Positions 5,073 to 13,190 of a stretch of DNA of 15,704 bases are shown one piece after another. Each line of letters opens with the position of its first letter. Positions within the stretch are counted from its first letter, which is position 1. This DNA is from Nitrososphaerota archaeon. GTDB lineage: Archaea; Thermoproteota; Nitrososphaeria; Nitrososphaerales; Nitrosopumilaceae. The stretch is from contig JACQFM010000064.1 in assembly GCA_016200035.1 (NCBI GenBank), forward strand, positions 1 to 15,704. The letters are read 5' to 3'. The notes below the pieces were generated by a model. The model saw only the letters and a program-made list of their open reading frames with translations, searched no databases and was not told the origin of the DNA. Position numbers and translations under genes: made by a program.

Positions 5073-7532
5073 ATGAAGCTCCTGCTAGTGCCCATGCTAG
5101 CCCTTTTTGCTTTTGGATCCGCTCTTGCTTTTGCAGATAAAGGAACCTATGTTGATAAGATACAGTTTGTCCAGTATCTTGATGAAAATACTGCACTTGA
5201 GCAAGTGCGAAACGGAAACTTGGATATTTATTATTCAAGAATACCCTCAGATAGAATAGAGGATGTCAAGTCTCGGCAGGGCCTAGAGATATTTCAGTCA
5301 ACAGGGGGCTCTTACAGCCTTCTTTTGAATCCAGCAGAATCTGAAAAATTTAATCCACTTTCAATTAGAGATGTGAGATTTGCGCTAAACTATCTGATAG
5401 ATAGAGATTTGATAGTAGACGAGCTGCTTGGTGGTTACGGTGTATCGATGGTTTCAGCGTACGGTCCTTTTGATCCTGATTACATTTTGGTCTTAGATAA
5501 ACTAGAATCATTTAACTTTAGATACAATCCTGGTCTAGCTGAAGAAATTATTACAAACGCACTTTCTAAAGCAGGTGCACAAAAAATAGACGGCAAATGG
5601 TTTTATGATTCTAAACCGATTGAGATTACCATTTTCATCAGAACTGACGATAACGTACGAAAATCAATTGGTGAAATAATTTCTTCACAGCTGGAAAAAA
5701 TTGGATTTACTGTCAAGAAAGATTTTGGAGATTTGAACAAGGCATTTTCTATTGTTTATGGCTCTAATCCAGCTGATCTAAAGTGGAACATATACACGGA
5801 AGGATGGGGAGGAAAAAGTGGTTTTGTAAAATATGACTCACTTGTCTTTGCGCAGATGTACTCACCATGGTATTCCAACATGCCTGGCTTTAACAATCCC
5901 ACCTACTGGAATTACAAAAACGATTACATGGATTCCCTCTCAAGAGCAATTTTTGTTGGAAACTTTACCTCGGTTCAGGAAAGAACAGATCTGTTAAAAA
6001 AAGCAGCAGCTGAAGGAGTAAAAGAATCGGTAAGAATTTTTCTTGCAAGCAGAATAGACCAGTATGCTGTAAACAAGAGGATCGAAGGAGTGGTAAATGA
6101 CTTTGGAGCAGGAGTTCCAAGTCGGTTCACGCCAATCAATGCAAGAGGCGGTACTGATTCACTAACAATAGGGGTAAAACAGATCTACCAAGGGGCTTGG
6201 AATCCCATAGGTGGCATGAGTGATCTTTACAGCAGGGAGATTTGGGATGCAGTCTCAGACCCAGGCACATTTAGAAATCCATACACTGGAGTTACTATCC
6301 CAATTCGCACCGACTGGAAGGTGGAGACTGGCGGACCCAGTGGAAAAATTGTAGTTCCTGATGATGCCATAAAGTGGGATACAGATAAACAACGTTGGGT
6401 TCAGCTTGGGGCAGGCAATCAAGCAAAAAGCAAAGTTACATTTCATCTAAAATTTGGCAACTGGCATACCCGGCAGCCAATGGATATGAACGATATACTT
6501 TACTCGATATACTTTTTGTACGAGTGGGGTTCTGAGCCAAAAGAAGGTGATAAGACCTTTGACTCAGAGTACTCGCCTAGGGCAAACCAGGCGCTTCAAA
6601 CTCTAGTAGGAGTCAGAGTAATTGACAAGGAAACAATCGAGGTTTATCAGAACTTTTGGCACTTTGACGAGGGCGAGATTGCCGACTCGGCTGCAGTTTG
6701 GACAGCAATGCCATGGGAGATTTATTCTGCGATGGAAAAATCTGTAATTGACGGCAGTGTAGCCTTTTCAAGATCAGAGGCTGTGAGCAAAAACGTTGGA
6801 TGGCTTTCTTTAATCATACCAAATGATGCAAATCTCATAAAATCATCACTTGAAGAATTCAAAAAGTCATCCTTTGTTCCTGCCCCTCTTGCGCAGTTTG
6901 AGTCAGATCCACAATACTATCAGTCAAGATATGATTCCACAATCTCGTGGATAGAAAAGTACAATCATGCCATAATTAGTAACGGGCCATTTTATCTTGA
7001 AAGCTATTCGCCAGAATCTAGAACAATAACCATAAGGTCATTTGATGATCCCACATATCCTTTTGAAGCAGGCCATTGGAAAAAGTTTGAAGATGTAAAT
7101 CTAGCAAAGATACACAATGTTGATGTTCCTACTACCATAACCGTAGGAAAAGAGCTTACAATTCCACTCTCTGTTGATGCAGGTTCTACTGTTTACTACT
7201 TTTTTACAAATCCAGATGGTAAAGTTGTAGATGACGGGGTCATAAAGTCAACTACTGACAAACTTGATATCACACTAACAAAAGAGAAAAGCGCTCTACT
7301 AGGTATTGGGGCAAATGATCTAAAGATATTTGCTGTCTCAGATTCTGCCTTACGACCAGATATTTTCCAAACTAGCTTTTTGGGAATAGCAGGTGAAAGC
7401 CAAATAATTCCAAAGATCTCAGGCAAGTCTGCTAACGTATTGCCAGTGGAACCAAACTATCTAGTCGGAATTGCTGCACTTGTTGCAATCGGTGTCGGTG
7501 TTGTCATTGTACTCAAGAGAAAAAGAAAGTAA
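5073..7532 (+). CDS. ABC importer family-5 solute-binding protein, lobes in permuted order
   Basis: An 819-residue lipid-free surface protein: signal peptide at 1-21 (MKLLLVPMLALFAFGSALAF), long extracytoplasmic part, C-terminal membrane helix at about 795-814 and a KRKRK tail. Motifs are those of peptide/oligosaccharide (SBP_bac_5) binding proteins but in swapped order. Features of the usual C-terminal half come first: VDKIQFVQYLDENTALEQVR then NGNLDIYYSRIP (27-58) and IRDVRFALNYLIDRDLIVDE (98-117). Features of the usual N-terminal half come later: SLTIGVKQIYQGAWNPIGG (363-381), KVTFHLKFGNWHTRQPM with the DILYS helix (454-478) and NGPFYLESYSPESRTITI (637-654). A beta-sandwich-like domain (about 685-775) links to the anchor. 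Long archaeal relatives with similar wording exist as far as I recall. Substrate unknown. First gene of an operon with two permeases. Confidence 0.88.
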   Translation: MKLLLVPMLALFAFGSALAFADKGTYVDKIQFVQYLDENTALEQVRNGNLDIYYSRIPSDRIEDVKSRQGLEIFQSTGGSYSLLLNPAESEKFNPLSIRDVRFALNYLIDRDLIVDELLGGYGVSMVSAYGPFDPDYILVLDKLESFNFRYNPGLAEEIITNALSKAGAQKIDGKWFYDSKPIEITIFIRTDDNVRKSIGEIISSQLEKIGFTVKKDFGDLNKAFSIVYGSNPADLKWNIYTEGWGGKSGFVKYDSLVFAQMYSPWYSNMPGFNNPTYWNYKNDYMDSLSRAIFVGNFTSVQERTDLLKKAAAEGVKESVRIFLASRIDQYAVNKRIEGVVNDFGAGVPSRFTPINARGGTDSLTIGVKQIYQGAWNPIGGMSDLYSREIWDAVSDPGTFRNPYTGVTIPIRTDWKVETGGPSGKIVVPDDAIKWDTDKQRWVQLGAGNQAKSKVTFHLKFGNWHTRQPMDMNDILYSIYFLYEWGSEPKEGDKTFDSEYSPRANQALQTLVGVRVIDKETIEVYQNFWHFDEGEIADSAAVWTAMPWEIYSAMEKSVIDGSVAFSRSEAVSKNVGWLSLIIPNDANLIKSSLEEFKKSSFVPAPLAQFESDPQYYQSRYDSTISWIEKYNHAIISNGPFYLESYSPESRTITIRSFDDPTYPFEAGHWKKFEDVNLAKIHNVDVPTTITVGKELTIPLSVDAGSTVYYFFTNPDGKVVDDGVIKSTTDKLDITLTKEKSALLGIGANDLKIFAVSDSALRPDIFQTSFLGIAGESQIIPKISGKSANVLPVEPNYLVGIAALVAIGVGVVIVLKRKRK

Positions 7533-7574
7533 CCCTAGCTATGTTATTAACACAACCTTGTCAAGGGAGAGAAG

Positions 7575-8627
7575 ATGAGCTTTAAGCGGTATATTGCAAC
7601 CCGCATAGTTACAATGTTTGGTGTGCTAATGGCAACACTTCTGGTGACTGTTGCTCTTGTTGGCTCTAACATGGATACCATCCTAAAACAAAGTGTTGCC
7701 TTTGAGATAAGACAACAGGTCACAGAGAACAAGGCTCTAGTTGCCAGCTTCAAGACTCCTGAAGAGCTGGACTCTTTTATTGCCACTCAAATCACGCAGC
7801 GAACAAAGTCCCTGGGGCTTGATCTGCCTTGGTATGCTCCACAACGAATTGGAATCACAATGTACAAGATTCTCATATTGGATTTTGGTCATGCGACATT
7901 TCTTACAAGTGATAACGGTTCATCTAATGTCAAAGACATCATAATGGAAAAGCTTCCACGAACTATCTTGCTTTTTACCACATCGACTATCATTATTTCA
8001 TTACTTGGAATTTTTCTTGGGGCGTTATCAGGAGCCAAGGTAAACTCCAAGCTTGACAGACTCACATCCACCTTTGCAATTGTCAGCAGTAGCTTTCCAG
8101 TATGGTGGATAGGCATGCTCATGATCTTTGCATTTGCGTTTACATATCAGATATTTCCGGCAAGAGCAACACCTACCATTCCAGCATCTGATCCTGGATA
8201 TTTTGGGGCACTTCTTTATCATATGACCCTGCCTCTAATCACACTAGTTCTGATAGGATTTGGCTCGTGGGCGTACCTTGTGCGAAACTTTCTGATCGGA
8301 ATATTGCAGGAAGACTTTGTCATGGCAAAAAAGGCAATTGGAATTCCTGAAAGAAAGATCATCTTCAAACATGCTCTAAAAAACGCAGCTCCTCCAATTG
8401 TTACCATCATAGCGCTAAGTCTATCCGGATCGCTAGGTGGTGCCGTCATAACAGAGGCCGTCTTTGACTGGCCTGGTATGGGTAGGCTCTATTTTGAGGC
8501 AATAGGTGTTCTGGATTTGCCCGTAATTATAGGTGCAACCTATGTCCTGACTGCATTTTTCCTTGGAAGTGTCTTTATCTCAGACATACTGTACGGCTAC
8601 TTTGATCCGCGGGTGAGAACAGGATGA
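7575..8627 (+). CDS. DppB/OppB-type ABC transporter permease
   Basis: A 350-residue inner permease of the dipeptide/oligopeptide class. TM1 lies at about 9-31, followed by the usual extracytoplasmic loop (32-125), then five helices (about 128-150, 166-190, 213-235, 270-290, 313-338). The EAA loop that docks the ATPase is intact at about 246-272 (EDFVMAKKAIGIPERKIIFK). The C-terminal VFDWPGMGRLYFEAI and YGYFDPRVR motifs are typical of DppB. GGGAG lies 6 nt before the ATG, so this internal operon gene uses a Shine-Dalgarno, unlike the leaderless first gene. It begins 42 nt after the binding protein and overlaps the next gene by an ATGA. Confidence 0.93.
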   Translation: MSFKRYIATRIVTMFGVLMATLLVTVALVGSNMDTILKQSVAFEIRQQVTENKALVASFKTPEELDSFIATQITQRTKSLGLDLPWYAPQRIGITMYKILILDFGHATFLTSDNGSSNVKDIIMEKLPRTILLFTTSTIIISLLGIFLGALSGAKVNSKLDRLTSTFAIVSSSFPVWWIGMLMIFAFAFTYQIFPARATPTIPASDPGYFGALLYHMTLPLITLVLIGFGSWAYLVRNFLIGILQEDFVMAKKAIGIPERKIIFKHALKNAAPPIVTIIALSLSGSLGGAVITEAVFDWPGMGRLYFEAIGVLDLPVIIGATYVLTAFFLGSVFISDILYGYFDPRVRTG

Positions 8628-9988
8628 GTCTTACTGTAAATCAGGTTGCACAAGAATTTTCAAGAAACAAGATAGGGCTAGTAGGTATTGGGATAATTGT
8701 ATTACTTTTTGCAATGTCTGCAGCTGCCGTAATCATATACCCTGTGCAGACCTTCAAGGAATGGAACAACCCTGTTAGCTGGATAACTTATCCCAAGTCA
8801 TCTCTTCCAGCATGGGTCAACTACTTTCTTGCCGAAAAGATTCCAGAGCACAAGATTCTCCAAAACCCCCAAGTTGCAACTCAGACAATTGGGGAGATAT
8901 CACTCACCTCATATAGATTTGATATTGATTATAACTATGATGGGTTTCCTAGCGACTTTATCTATGAATATTCTGCAAAATATCAGGGAGCTCCCTTATT
9001 ACAAATTTCTGTAATGCGTCATGATGGACTAGAGTTTGACCTATCTTCAATATCGCTTCCAAAATCAAAAGCCGAAACAGAATATCACCAGCTTATTTTT
9101 TCAACTGATGACTCTGTAAAAAAAAGTCTTAGAAAAAATGCAGACAAGTTTTCATTTCTAATTGATCCACTCTCTGCTGAGGATGTGGTGTTTTCAAAAA
9201 CTGATTCCAATTCAATCCTAAAAGGCCACTACACTTTTCAGGTCAATCTGTATTCAGTGGGTTCTAAAGTATCAATTAAGGAATCAAAATTTATTCTTGG
9301 TGGCAAGGTCTATGGTGTAATAGGAACAGATGAGCTAAGACGCGACCTGCTTGTCGGCCTGTTATGGGGGACACCACTTGCTCTTTTTATTGGAATAACT
9401 GTGGCAGTAGGCTCTGTAGTTGTTGGACTGATCTATGGCGTCTTTGCTGGCTACAAAGGAAAAAGGACTGATGAGGCCATGATGCGTCTAAATGATGTCA
9501 TCTATGCTCTTCCTGCCCTGCCACTATTGATCATCTTGGCTGTAACTATTGGCAATAGCATCTTTTTGATTGTAGGATTTTTGATGATCTTTGGCTGGGT
9601 TGGAGTAGCCAAGGTTTCAAGAAGCATGGCATTACAGATCAAGACACTGCAATATGTTGAGGCATCAAAGATGATGGGACAAAAAGATATCAAAATCATC
9701 TTCAAGCATATCTTGCCTCAGCTACTCCCATACACCTTTGCAAGCATAGCAATTGCCGTTCCTGCAGCAATCACAACCGAGGCCGGTCTTAGCTTCTTAG
9801 GCCTCGGTGATCCTACCTTTCCGACATGGGGTCAGATACTACATGATGCCAACTCATTTGGTGCTGCAGCACGTGGTCTTTGGTGGTGGATTGTGCCCCC
9901 TGGAGTAATGATAGCAGTGACTGGCCTTGCGTTTGTATTTATTGGAAACGCAATGGATGTTATAGTCAACCCTAGGCTACGCCGTTAG
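8624..9988 (+). CDS. DppC/OppC-type ABC transporter permease with large extra loop
   Basis: A 454-residue permease, clearly longer than the usual ~280-320. TM1 is at about 17-40. Residues about 45-225 form a hydrophilic beta-rich insertion outside the membrane, rich in Tyr, Ser and Asp. The normal core then follows: GVIGTDELRRDLLVGLLWGT (231-250), helices from about 250 on, EAA loop at about 344-367 (YVEASKMMGQKDIKIIFKHI), TTEAGLSFLGLGDPTFPTWG (384-403) and a final NPRLRR. Start at 8624 overlaps the dppB-like stop by 4 nt. No ATPase gene follows; instead the next gene is convergent and overlaps by 17 nt, so the nucleotide-binding subunits must be encoded elsewhere. The insertion may contact the unusual binding protein (inference). 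Confidence 0.92.
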   Translation: MSLTVNQVAQEFSRNKIGLVGIGIIVLLFAMSAAAVIIYPVQTFKEWNNPVSWITYPKSSLPAWVNYFLAEKIPEHKILQNPQVATQTIGEISLTSYRFDIDYNYDGFPSDFIYEYSAKYQGAPLLQISVMRHDGLEFDLSSISLPKSKAETEYHQLIFSTDDSVKKSLRKNADKFSFLIDPLSAEDVVFSKTDSNSILKGHYTFQVNLYSVGSKVSIKESKFILGGKVYGVIGTDELRRDLLVGLLWGTPLALFIGITVAVGSVVVGLIYGVFAGYKGKRTDEAMMRLNDVIYALPALPLLIILAVTIGNSIFLIVGFLMIFGWVGVAKVSRSMALQIKTLQYVEASKMMGQKDIKIIFKHILPQLLPYTFASIAIAVPAAITTEAGLSFLGLGDPTFPTWGQILHDANSFGAAARGLWWWIVPPGVMIAVTGLAFVFIGNAMDVIVNPRLRR

Positions 9989-10301
9989 GTTTGAACTGAC
10001 GAATTATCTTTATGATATCATCGTTTAGCTTTATGGTGTACGCTGCTGCATTTGGATCAGTCTCCTGTGCTAGGATTTCTGCAAACTGTGTCTTGTCCCT
10101 TCCCCTCTGATACATGCCACCTGACTCTTTTACGCAGAGCGGGAACTTTTGCATCTTAAGGCCACTTTTGGTAAGATGAGCTATGAATTTTTTGTAATTC
10201 TCTGCAGAGTACCAATCTGCGTTTATCTCCTCACAAAGCATTATCCAAGTATCTATTGTATTTTGGAATAGCGCCTTTTTGCGCAGCTCCTCTAGTGTCA
10301 T
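9972..10301 (-). CDS. Conserved-looking protein of unknown function (109 aa)
   Basis: A soluble protein with no membrane segment or obvious catalytic motif. The N-terminal half is helical (MTLEELRKKALFQNTIDTWI, then MLCEEINADWYSAENYKKFIAHL), the middle is basic (KMQKFPLCVKESGGMYQRGRDKTQF), and the end is a helix with KLNDDIIKIIRQFK. I do not recognise a family. It is the last of four co-directional genes, 23 nt after the zinc-ribbon membrane protein, so it is probably co-transcribed with the JAMM protease. Its 3' end overlaps the convergent permease gene by 17 nt. Confidence 0.65.
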   Translation of the reverse strand: MTLEELRKKALFQNTIDTWIMLCEEINADWYSAENYKKFIAHLTKSGLKMQKFPLCVKESGGMYQRGRDKTQFAEILAQETDPNAAAYTIKLNDDIIKIIRQFKPNGVA

Positions 10302-10324
10302 AAGATTTTTTTGGATTTGGCTTA

Positions 10325-10660
10325 CTAAAAGTCTGCTCTTTTCATCTTAGAGCCGCATCGCGGACATGAACCGCCCTTGAATCGGTTGCTGCATGTAAGG
10401 CAGATGTACTTTACACCCTGGCTTTGGCCAAAGAATCCGCTTCCTTCTCCAAGTCCGCCCATCCTCTTTAAGGCTCGCCTTCTCAGAAAGAGTGGGAATA
10501 AGATGAAGATTGCTAATGCTGTTATCAAGCCGTATGGCCATGGTAAGAGCATCTGTAAACCAATGCTAACGGCAAGTGAGCCGAAAAGGAAGATCAAATA
10601 GGTCTTGTAATTAATCATGACACTGAACCTTGTATCAAAAACCTTATAAGTTTTTGTCAT
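10325..10660 (-). CDS. Membrane protein with C-terminal zinc ribbon
   Basis: A 111-residue protein. A hydrophobic pair spans about 17-58 (YKTYLIFLFGSLAVSIGLQM, then a short turn and PYGLITALAIFILFPLFL), followed by RRRALKRMGG on the cytoplasmic side, a Gly-rich linker and a zinc ribbon with Cys87, Cys90, Cys99 and Cys102 (CLTC ... CPRCG). The ribbon therefore probably faces the cytoplasm. Function unknown; such ribbons often bind protein partners or nucleic acid. The ATG at 10660 overlaps the JAMM stop (ATGA, 10657-10660), so translation of the two is likely coupled; a second in-frame ATG (codon 15) is possible but would lose that overlap. Confidence 0.75.
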   Translation of the reverse strand: MTKTYKVFDTRFSVMINYKTYLIFLFGSLAVSIGLQMLLPWPYGLITALAIFILFPLFLRRRALKRMGGLGEGSGFFGQSQGVKYICLTCSNRFKGGSCPRCGSKMKRADF

Positions 10661-11067
10661 AATTGCTCCTGACTTATCGTCAGCGGAAGAAGATTTCCGT
10701 CCCTATCGTAGGCAAAGACGCTGTCATCCTCATATGGTGATCCGACAATAATTGATACAAAACCAAAGAAGTTATGCAGATCCGTAACAGATGGTTTTGC
10801 TAGTCCAGTTGGGTGAGAATGCACCGTTCCAACATAGCTGGGATCCAAGGGCAAAAACGAATATGGAAATCCGGCAAAGGTTGGGCCATGATGTGAAAAT
10901 GGTGGAATGACCAAACCGTCTACCATGATGTTTCCCTTTTTGTACTTGCCGCGCAAGATTAGAATTCCTTCGTTTGGATGATTCATCTTACAGAATGACA
11001 GTATTCCATCAAGTACGTCTTTTTTTATGGTAACCGTGCGTTGAATAGGAGCACTTTTGAAGATCAT
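10657..11067 (-). CDS. JAMM/MPN+ domain metalloprotease (deubiquitinase-like)
   Basis: A 136-residue, single-domain JAB1/MPN/Mov34 metalloenzyme. All catalytic positions are present: Glu33 (NEGILIL), the zinc ligands His83, His85 and Asp96, and Ser93, in the segment TVHSHPTGLAKPSVTD, which fits HxHx(7)SxxD exactly. Archaeal members (for example HvJAMM1 of Haloferax) remove SAMP ubiquitin-like modifiers, and others act with Rpn11-type systems; substrate here is not known. It is small and lacks extra domains. It sits between a coiled-coil protein gene (25 nt upstream) and a membrane zinc-ribbon gene (4-nt overlap), pointing to a shared process. Confidence 0.9.
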   Translation of the reverse strand: MIFKSAPIQRTVTIKKDVLDGILSFCKMNHPNEGILILRGKYKKGNIMVDGLVIPPFSHHGPTFAGFPYSFLPLDPSYVGTVHSHPTGLAKPSVTDLHNFFGFVSIIVGSPYEDDSVFAYDRDGNLLPLTISQEQL

Positions 11068-11092
11068 GTAATAATTTTGCTTGACAAACTAA

Positions 11093-12376
11093 TTAATCTT
11101 GAACGGTCAAGGTTATCTTTGAGCTTAAAATCTCGCCTAGTTTTGTTTCAATATCATGTGTTAGCTGCGGTATGCGTTTTGTAGCCTCTTCAATCTCCTT
11201 TTCTAATGTGCTTATCGTGGATTCTGCATGGGACTTGGCATCAATTGTCTTTGCCAAGATCTCTTCTTTTTCTTCCAAATCTTTAATGTTAAAGATGTTA
11301 AGCTTGTCTTGCAAAGATCTTCGCTTTTGAGAAAGGTCATCTTTCATCCTCAAAAATTCATCTAATCTTGTGATGGTCTCTTCTACCTGCTCGATGGCTT
11401 TTTCAGAGTCCTTGACTGAGACATTGCCTGAGACCACACCTTTCACTACTGCCTGTAATATCTCGATGATGGAATTATTGTTCTCTTGTGTAATTGTGTC
11501 TGAGGGATTTTCTATCAATGACTCCATTATCTTTTTGATGGGCTTGTCAAGTGCAGAAACGTAACTATATTTTCCAAGAGGTCTTGAAATCTTTGAAAAC
11601 TGGAGGTCAATATAGTATTTTATTTTGTCCTGCTCTGGTTGAAGAGATTCCATCTCTTTTTTTATTTTAAGATACTCTTGGTATGCTGGTTTTGATTTTA
11701 GTGTGTTGATCTCTTGCTGTTGGATCTGAATCGTGTTGGTATAGTTTTCAATCTCTAGCTTGGTTTCAGCTAACCTCCGGTTTTTCTCTTCAATCTCACT
11801 TTTTGAGCTCCTTATCTTTTCGCGCCAATCTAAAATACTTGCAACGGACGACTCATAGGCCGCATGGTCATCAACAATTTTTTGAAGTTCTGCTTTTGTT
11901 GCTGCAATTTGTGCTAGGTGATGCTTGAGCTTATCAGTGTACTTTCTTGCAAAGATGTGCATTACTTTTGTATTAACTCCTAAGATGTCTCCTATCCTTT
12001 TGAGCATCTGTCCAATCTCGTTGTTTAGATTCGCTATCTCTGAATACTTGGTAGTCTTTGCGAAGTTGATCGATGTCTCTTTTCGCAGTCCTGAAATTAC
12101 TGTCTTTTTGCTTCGCTCAATGAGCATTTTGAGATGTTTGTCTACATTATCTACTTTTAGATTATCTGACTCTAGCTGAGAAACTATCTGAATGATGTTT
12201 TTTCGTTCAGCATCTACTCTCTCTCTTATTCCCATTGACCTTTCTGCAAGCCTTGGCAGGCGCTCATTTTCCTTTTCTTTTAGAATTTCACTTATCTCTG
12301 CTAGTGTAACCTGCCTTTCCAGCCCTGTCGGCCCGACAGATTCCTTTGATTTTTTCTTTGTCCATCCAAAAACCAT
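11093..12376 (-). CDS. Long coiled-coil protein, unknown function
   Basis: A 427-residue soluble protein, first gene of the minus-strand cluster. After a basic start (MVFGWTKKKSKESVGPTGLE) it is almost entirely charged helix. Heptad-like coiled coils are strongest at about 135-245 (KAELQKIVDDHAAYESSVAS, IRSSKSEIEEKNRRLAETKL) and 335-415 (LDEFLRMKDDLSQKRRSLQD, STISTLEKEIEEATKRI), with a less regular middle (about 245-320). No Walker A motif, signal peptide or membrane helix is seen, so it is not an SMC/Rad50 ATPase but could be a scaffold or adaptor. A minus-strand TATA-like ATAATAAG (about 12396-12403) is 24-26 nt before the ATG, suggesting a leaderless mRNA for the whole cluster. Confidence 0.78.
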   Translation of the reverse strand: MVFGWTKKKSKESVGPTGLERQVTLAEISEILKEKENERLPRLAERSMGIRERVDAERKNIIQIVSQLESDNLKVDNVDKHLKMLIERSKKTVISGLRKETSINFAKTTKYSEIANLNNEIGQMLKRIGDILGVNTKVMHIFARKYTDKLKHHLAQIAATKAELQKIVDDHAAYESSVASILDWREKIRSSKSEIEEKNRRLAETKLEIENYTNTIQIQQQEINTLKSKPAYQEYLKIKKEMESLQPEQDKIKYYIDLQFSKISRPLGKYSYVSALDKPIKKIMESLIENPSDTITQENNNSIIEILQAVVKGVVSGNVSVKDSEKAIEQVEETITRLDEFLRMKDDLSQKRRSLQDKLNIFNIKDLEEKEEILAKTIDAKSHAESTISTLEKEIEEATKRIPQLTHDIETKLGEILSSKITLTVQD

Positions 12377-12395
12377 CTACAACTTTCCTGCCATC

Positions 12396-12420
12396 TTATT
12401 ATCATTACAACATTAAATAT
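12396..12420. promoter_or_regulatory. Back-to-back TATA boxes of divergent transcripts
   Basis: In the 64-nt gap between divergent starts, TAAATATT (12413-12420) is centred about 25 nt before the GTG at 12441, and on the other strand ATAATAAG (about 12396-12403) is about 26 nt before the ATG at 12376. Both spacings fit leaderless archaeal transcripts. Confidence 0.5.
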
Positions 12421-12440
12421 TACGCGATGTAACCCATGTT

Positions 12441-12764
12441 GTGAGCGACACTCGCTTTATAGTGTTGGGCCTGATTCTGGTATTTGCGGGATTTATGTTT
12501 GGAGGAATAGTTGGCTCACAATATGGCAAGTTCACGGTTCAGGCAAACGAGTTTGGCAACTGTTTTGACTATACCAGTGAAGGTAAAGCCATACCTGTCA
12601 GCTGTACCCTGGTAATTCAGAACAAGTATGTCGTGCTTGCAGTAGTCATAGCTCTAGTAGGTGGAGGTGTTGCCTCACTTGTAAAAGGAGCCAAGGGTAC
12701 GTGGGACCAGGACGTCAAAAGTGACGAAATGGTAGGACCAAAACCTGGTTCAGAAAAACCATAA
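12441..12764 (+). CDS. Small two-helix membrane protein (107 aa), unknown function
   Basis: It starts at a GTG (MSDTRFIVLGLILVFAGFMF); the ATG five nt upstream is out of frame and stops at once. TM1 covers about 6-28 and TM2 about 64-83 (YVVLAVVIALVGGGVASLV). Between them is a ~35-residue extracytoplasmic loop with two cysteines (NCFDY ... VSCTL) that could form a disulfide. The C-terminus is hydrophilic and Lys/Pro-rich (KPGSEKP). I know no function. The TATA box 25 nt upstream of the GTG supports this start. Confidence 0.72.
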   Translation: MSDTRFIVLGLILVFAGFMFGGIVGSQYGKFTVQANEFGNCFDYTSEGKAIPVSCTLVIQNKYVVLAVVIALVGGGVASLVKGAKGTWDQDVKSDEMVGPKPGSEKP

Positions 12765-12909
12765 TCTTAATTTCCACGGTAGTGCTAATGATCAGCAAGA
12801 TTACAAATAACGCAGCTAAATGAAAATTTTGCAAGCATAAAAAAGATCTCCTAATAGTATTGAAATATCCCTTACTCACAAACAATGCACGGCACGAAAT
12901 AATTTAGCG

Positions 12910-13089
12910 GTGTTAAGTTTTGTACTGGCTGCAGTTGGAGTAATTTTCATTATTTTTTCATTGATAGATATCAAGAGTGCAAATTATCAATACTATACAG
13001 GGATGGCTCTAATGTTTTTGATAGCGTCGGTGGTGACCAGATGGGTAGCAAAACGCAGAATGAGGCAATCAAAACCTGAATCTAGATGA
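12910..13089 (+). CDS. Small two-helix membrane protein (59 aa), unknown function
   Basis: From GTG at 12910 the protein begins MLSFVLAAVGVIFIIFSLID, with a second hydrophobic stretch at about 29-45 (YTGMALMFLIASVVTRW) and a strongly basic tail (VAKRRMRQSKPESR). This topology puts both ends in the cytoplasm. No family recognised. The frame stays open back to a stop at 12838 but has no usual start codon other than this GTG. AAATATC (about 12863-12869) could be the TATA box, giving an ~18-nt leader. It lies 145 nt after another small membrane protein gene. Confidence 0.55.
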   Translation: MLSFVLAAVGVIFIIFSLIDIKSANYQYYTGMALMFLIASVVTRWVAKRRMRQSKPESR

Positions 13090-13144
13090 TTAACATCTTT
13101 TTCAGTGATCTCTGCATGGATCTTAAACTAAACGGTAAAGTACC

Positions 13145-13172
13145 AAGAGAATAGTGCAGAAAGTTTTGACAC
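13145..13172. repeat. Left copy of ~28-bp direct repeat flanking the fic gene
   Basis: AAGAGAATAGTGCAGAAAGT followed by TTTGACAC. It matches 14152-14178 with two substitutions and one missing T. The copies lie in the same orientation about 1 kb apart, one on each side of the Fic gene. Confidence 0.6.
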
Positions 13173-13190
13173 TTCTAATCTAGCGTCTTC

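Noticed and set aside
11093..12376. SMC/Rad50-type ATPase reading of the coiled-coil protein
   Set aside because: No Walker A, Walker B, signature or zinc-hook motif is present.
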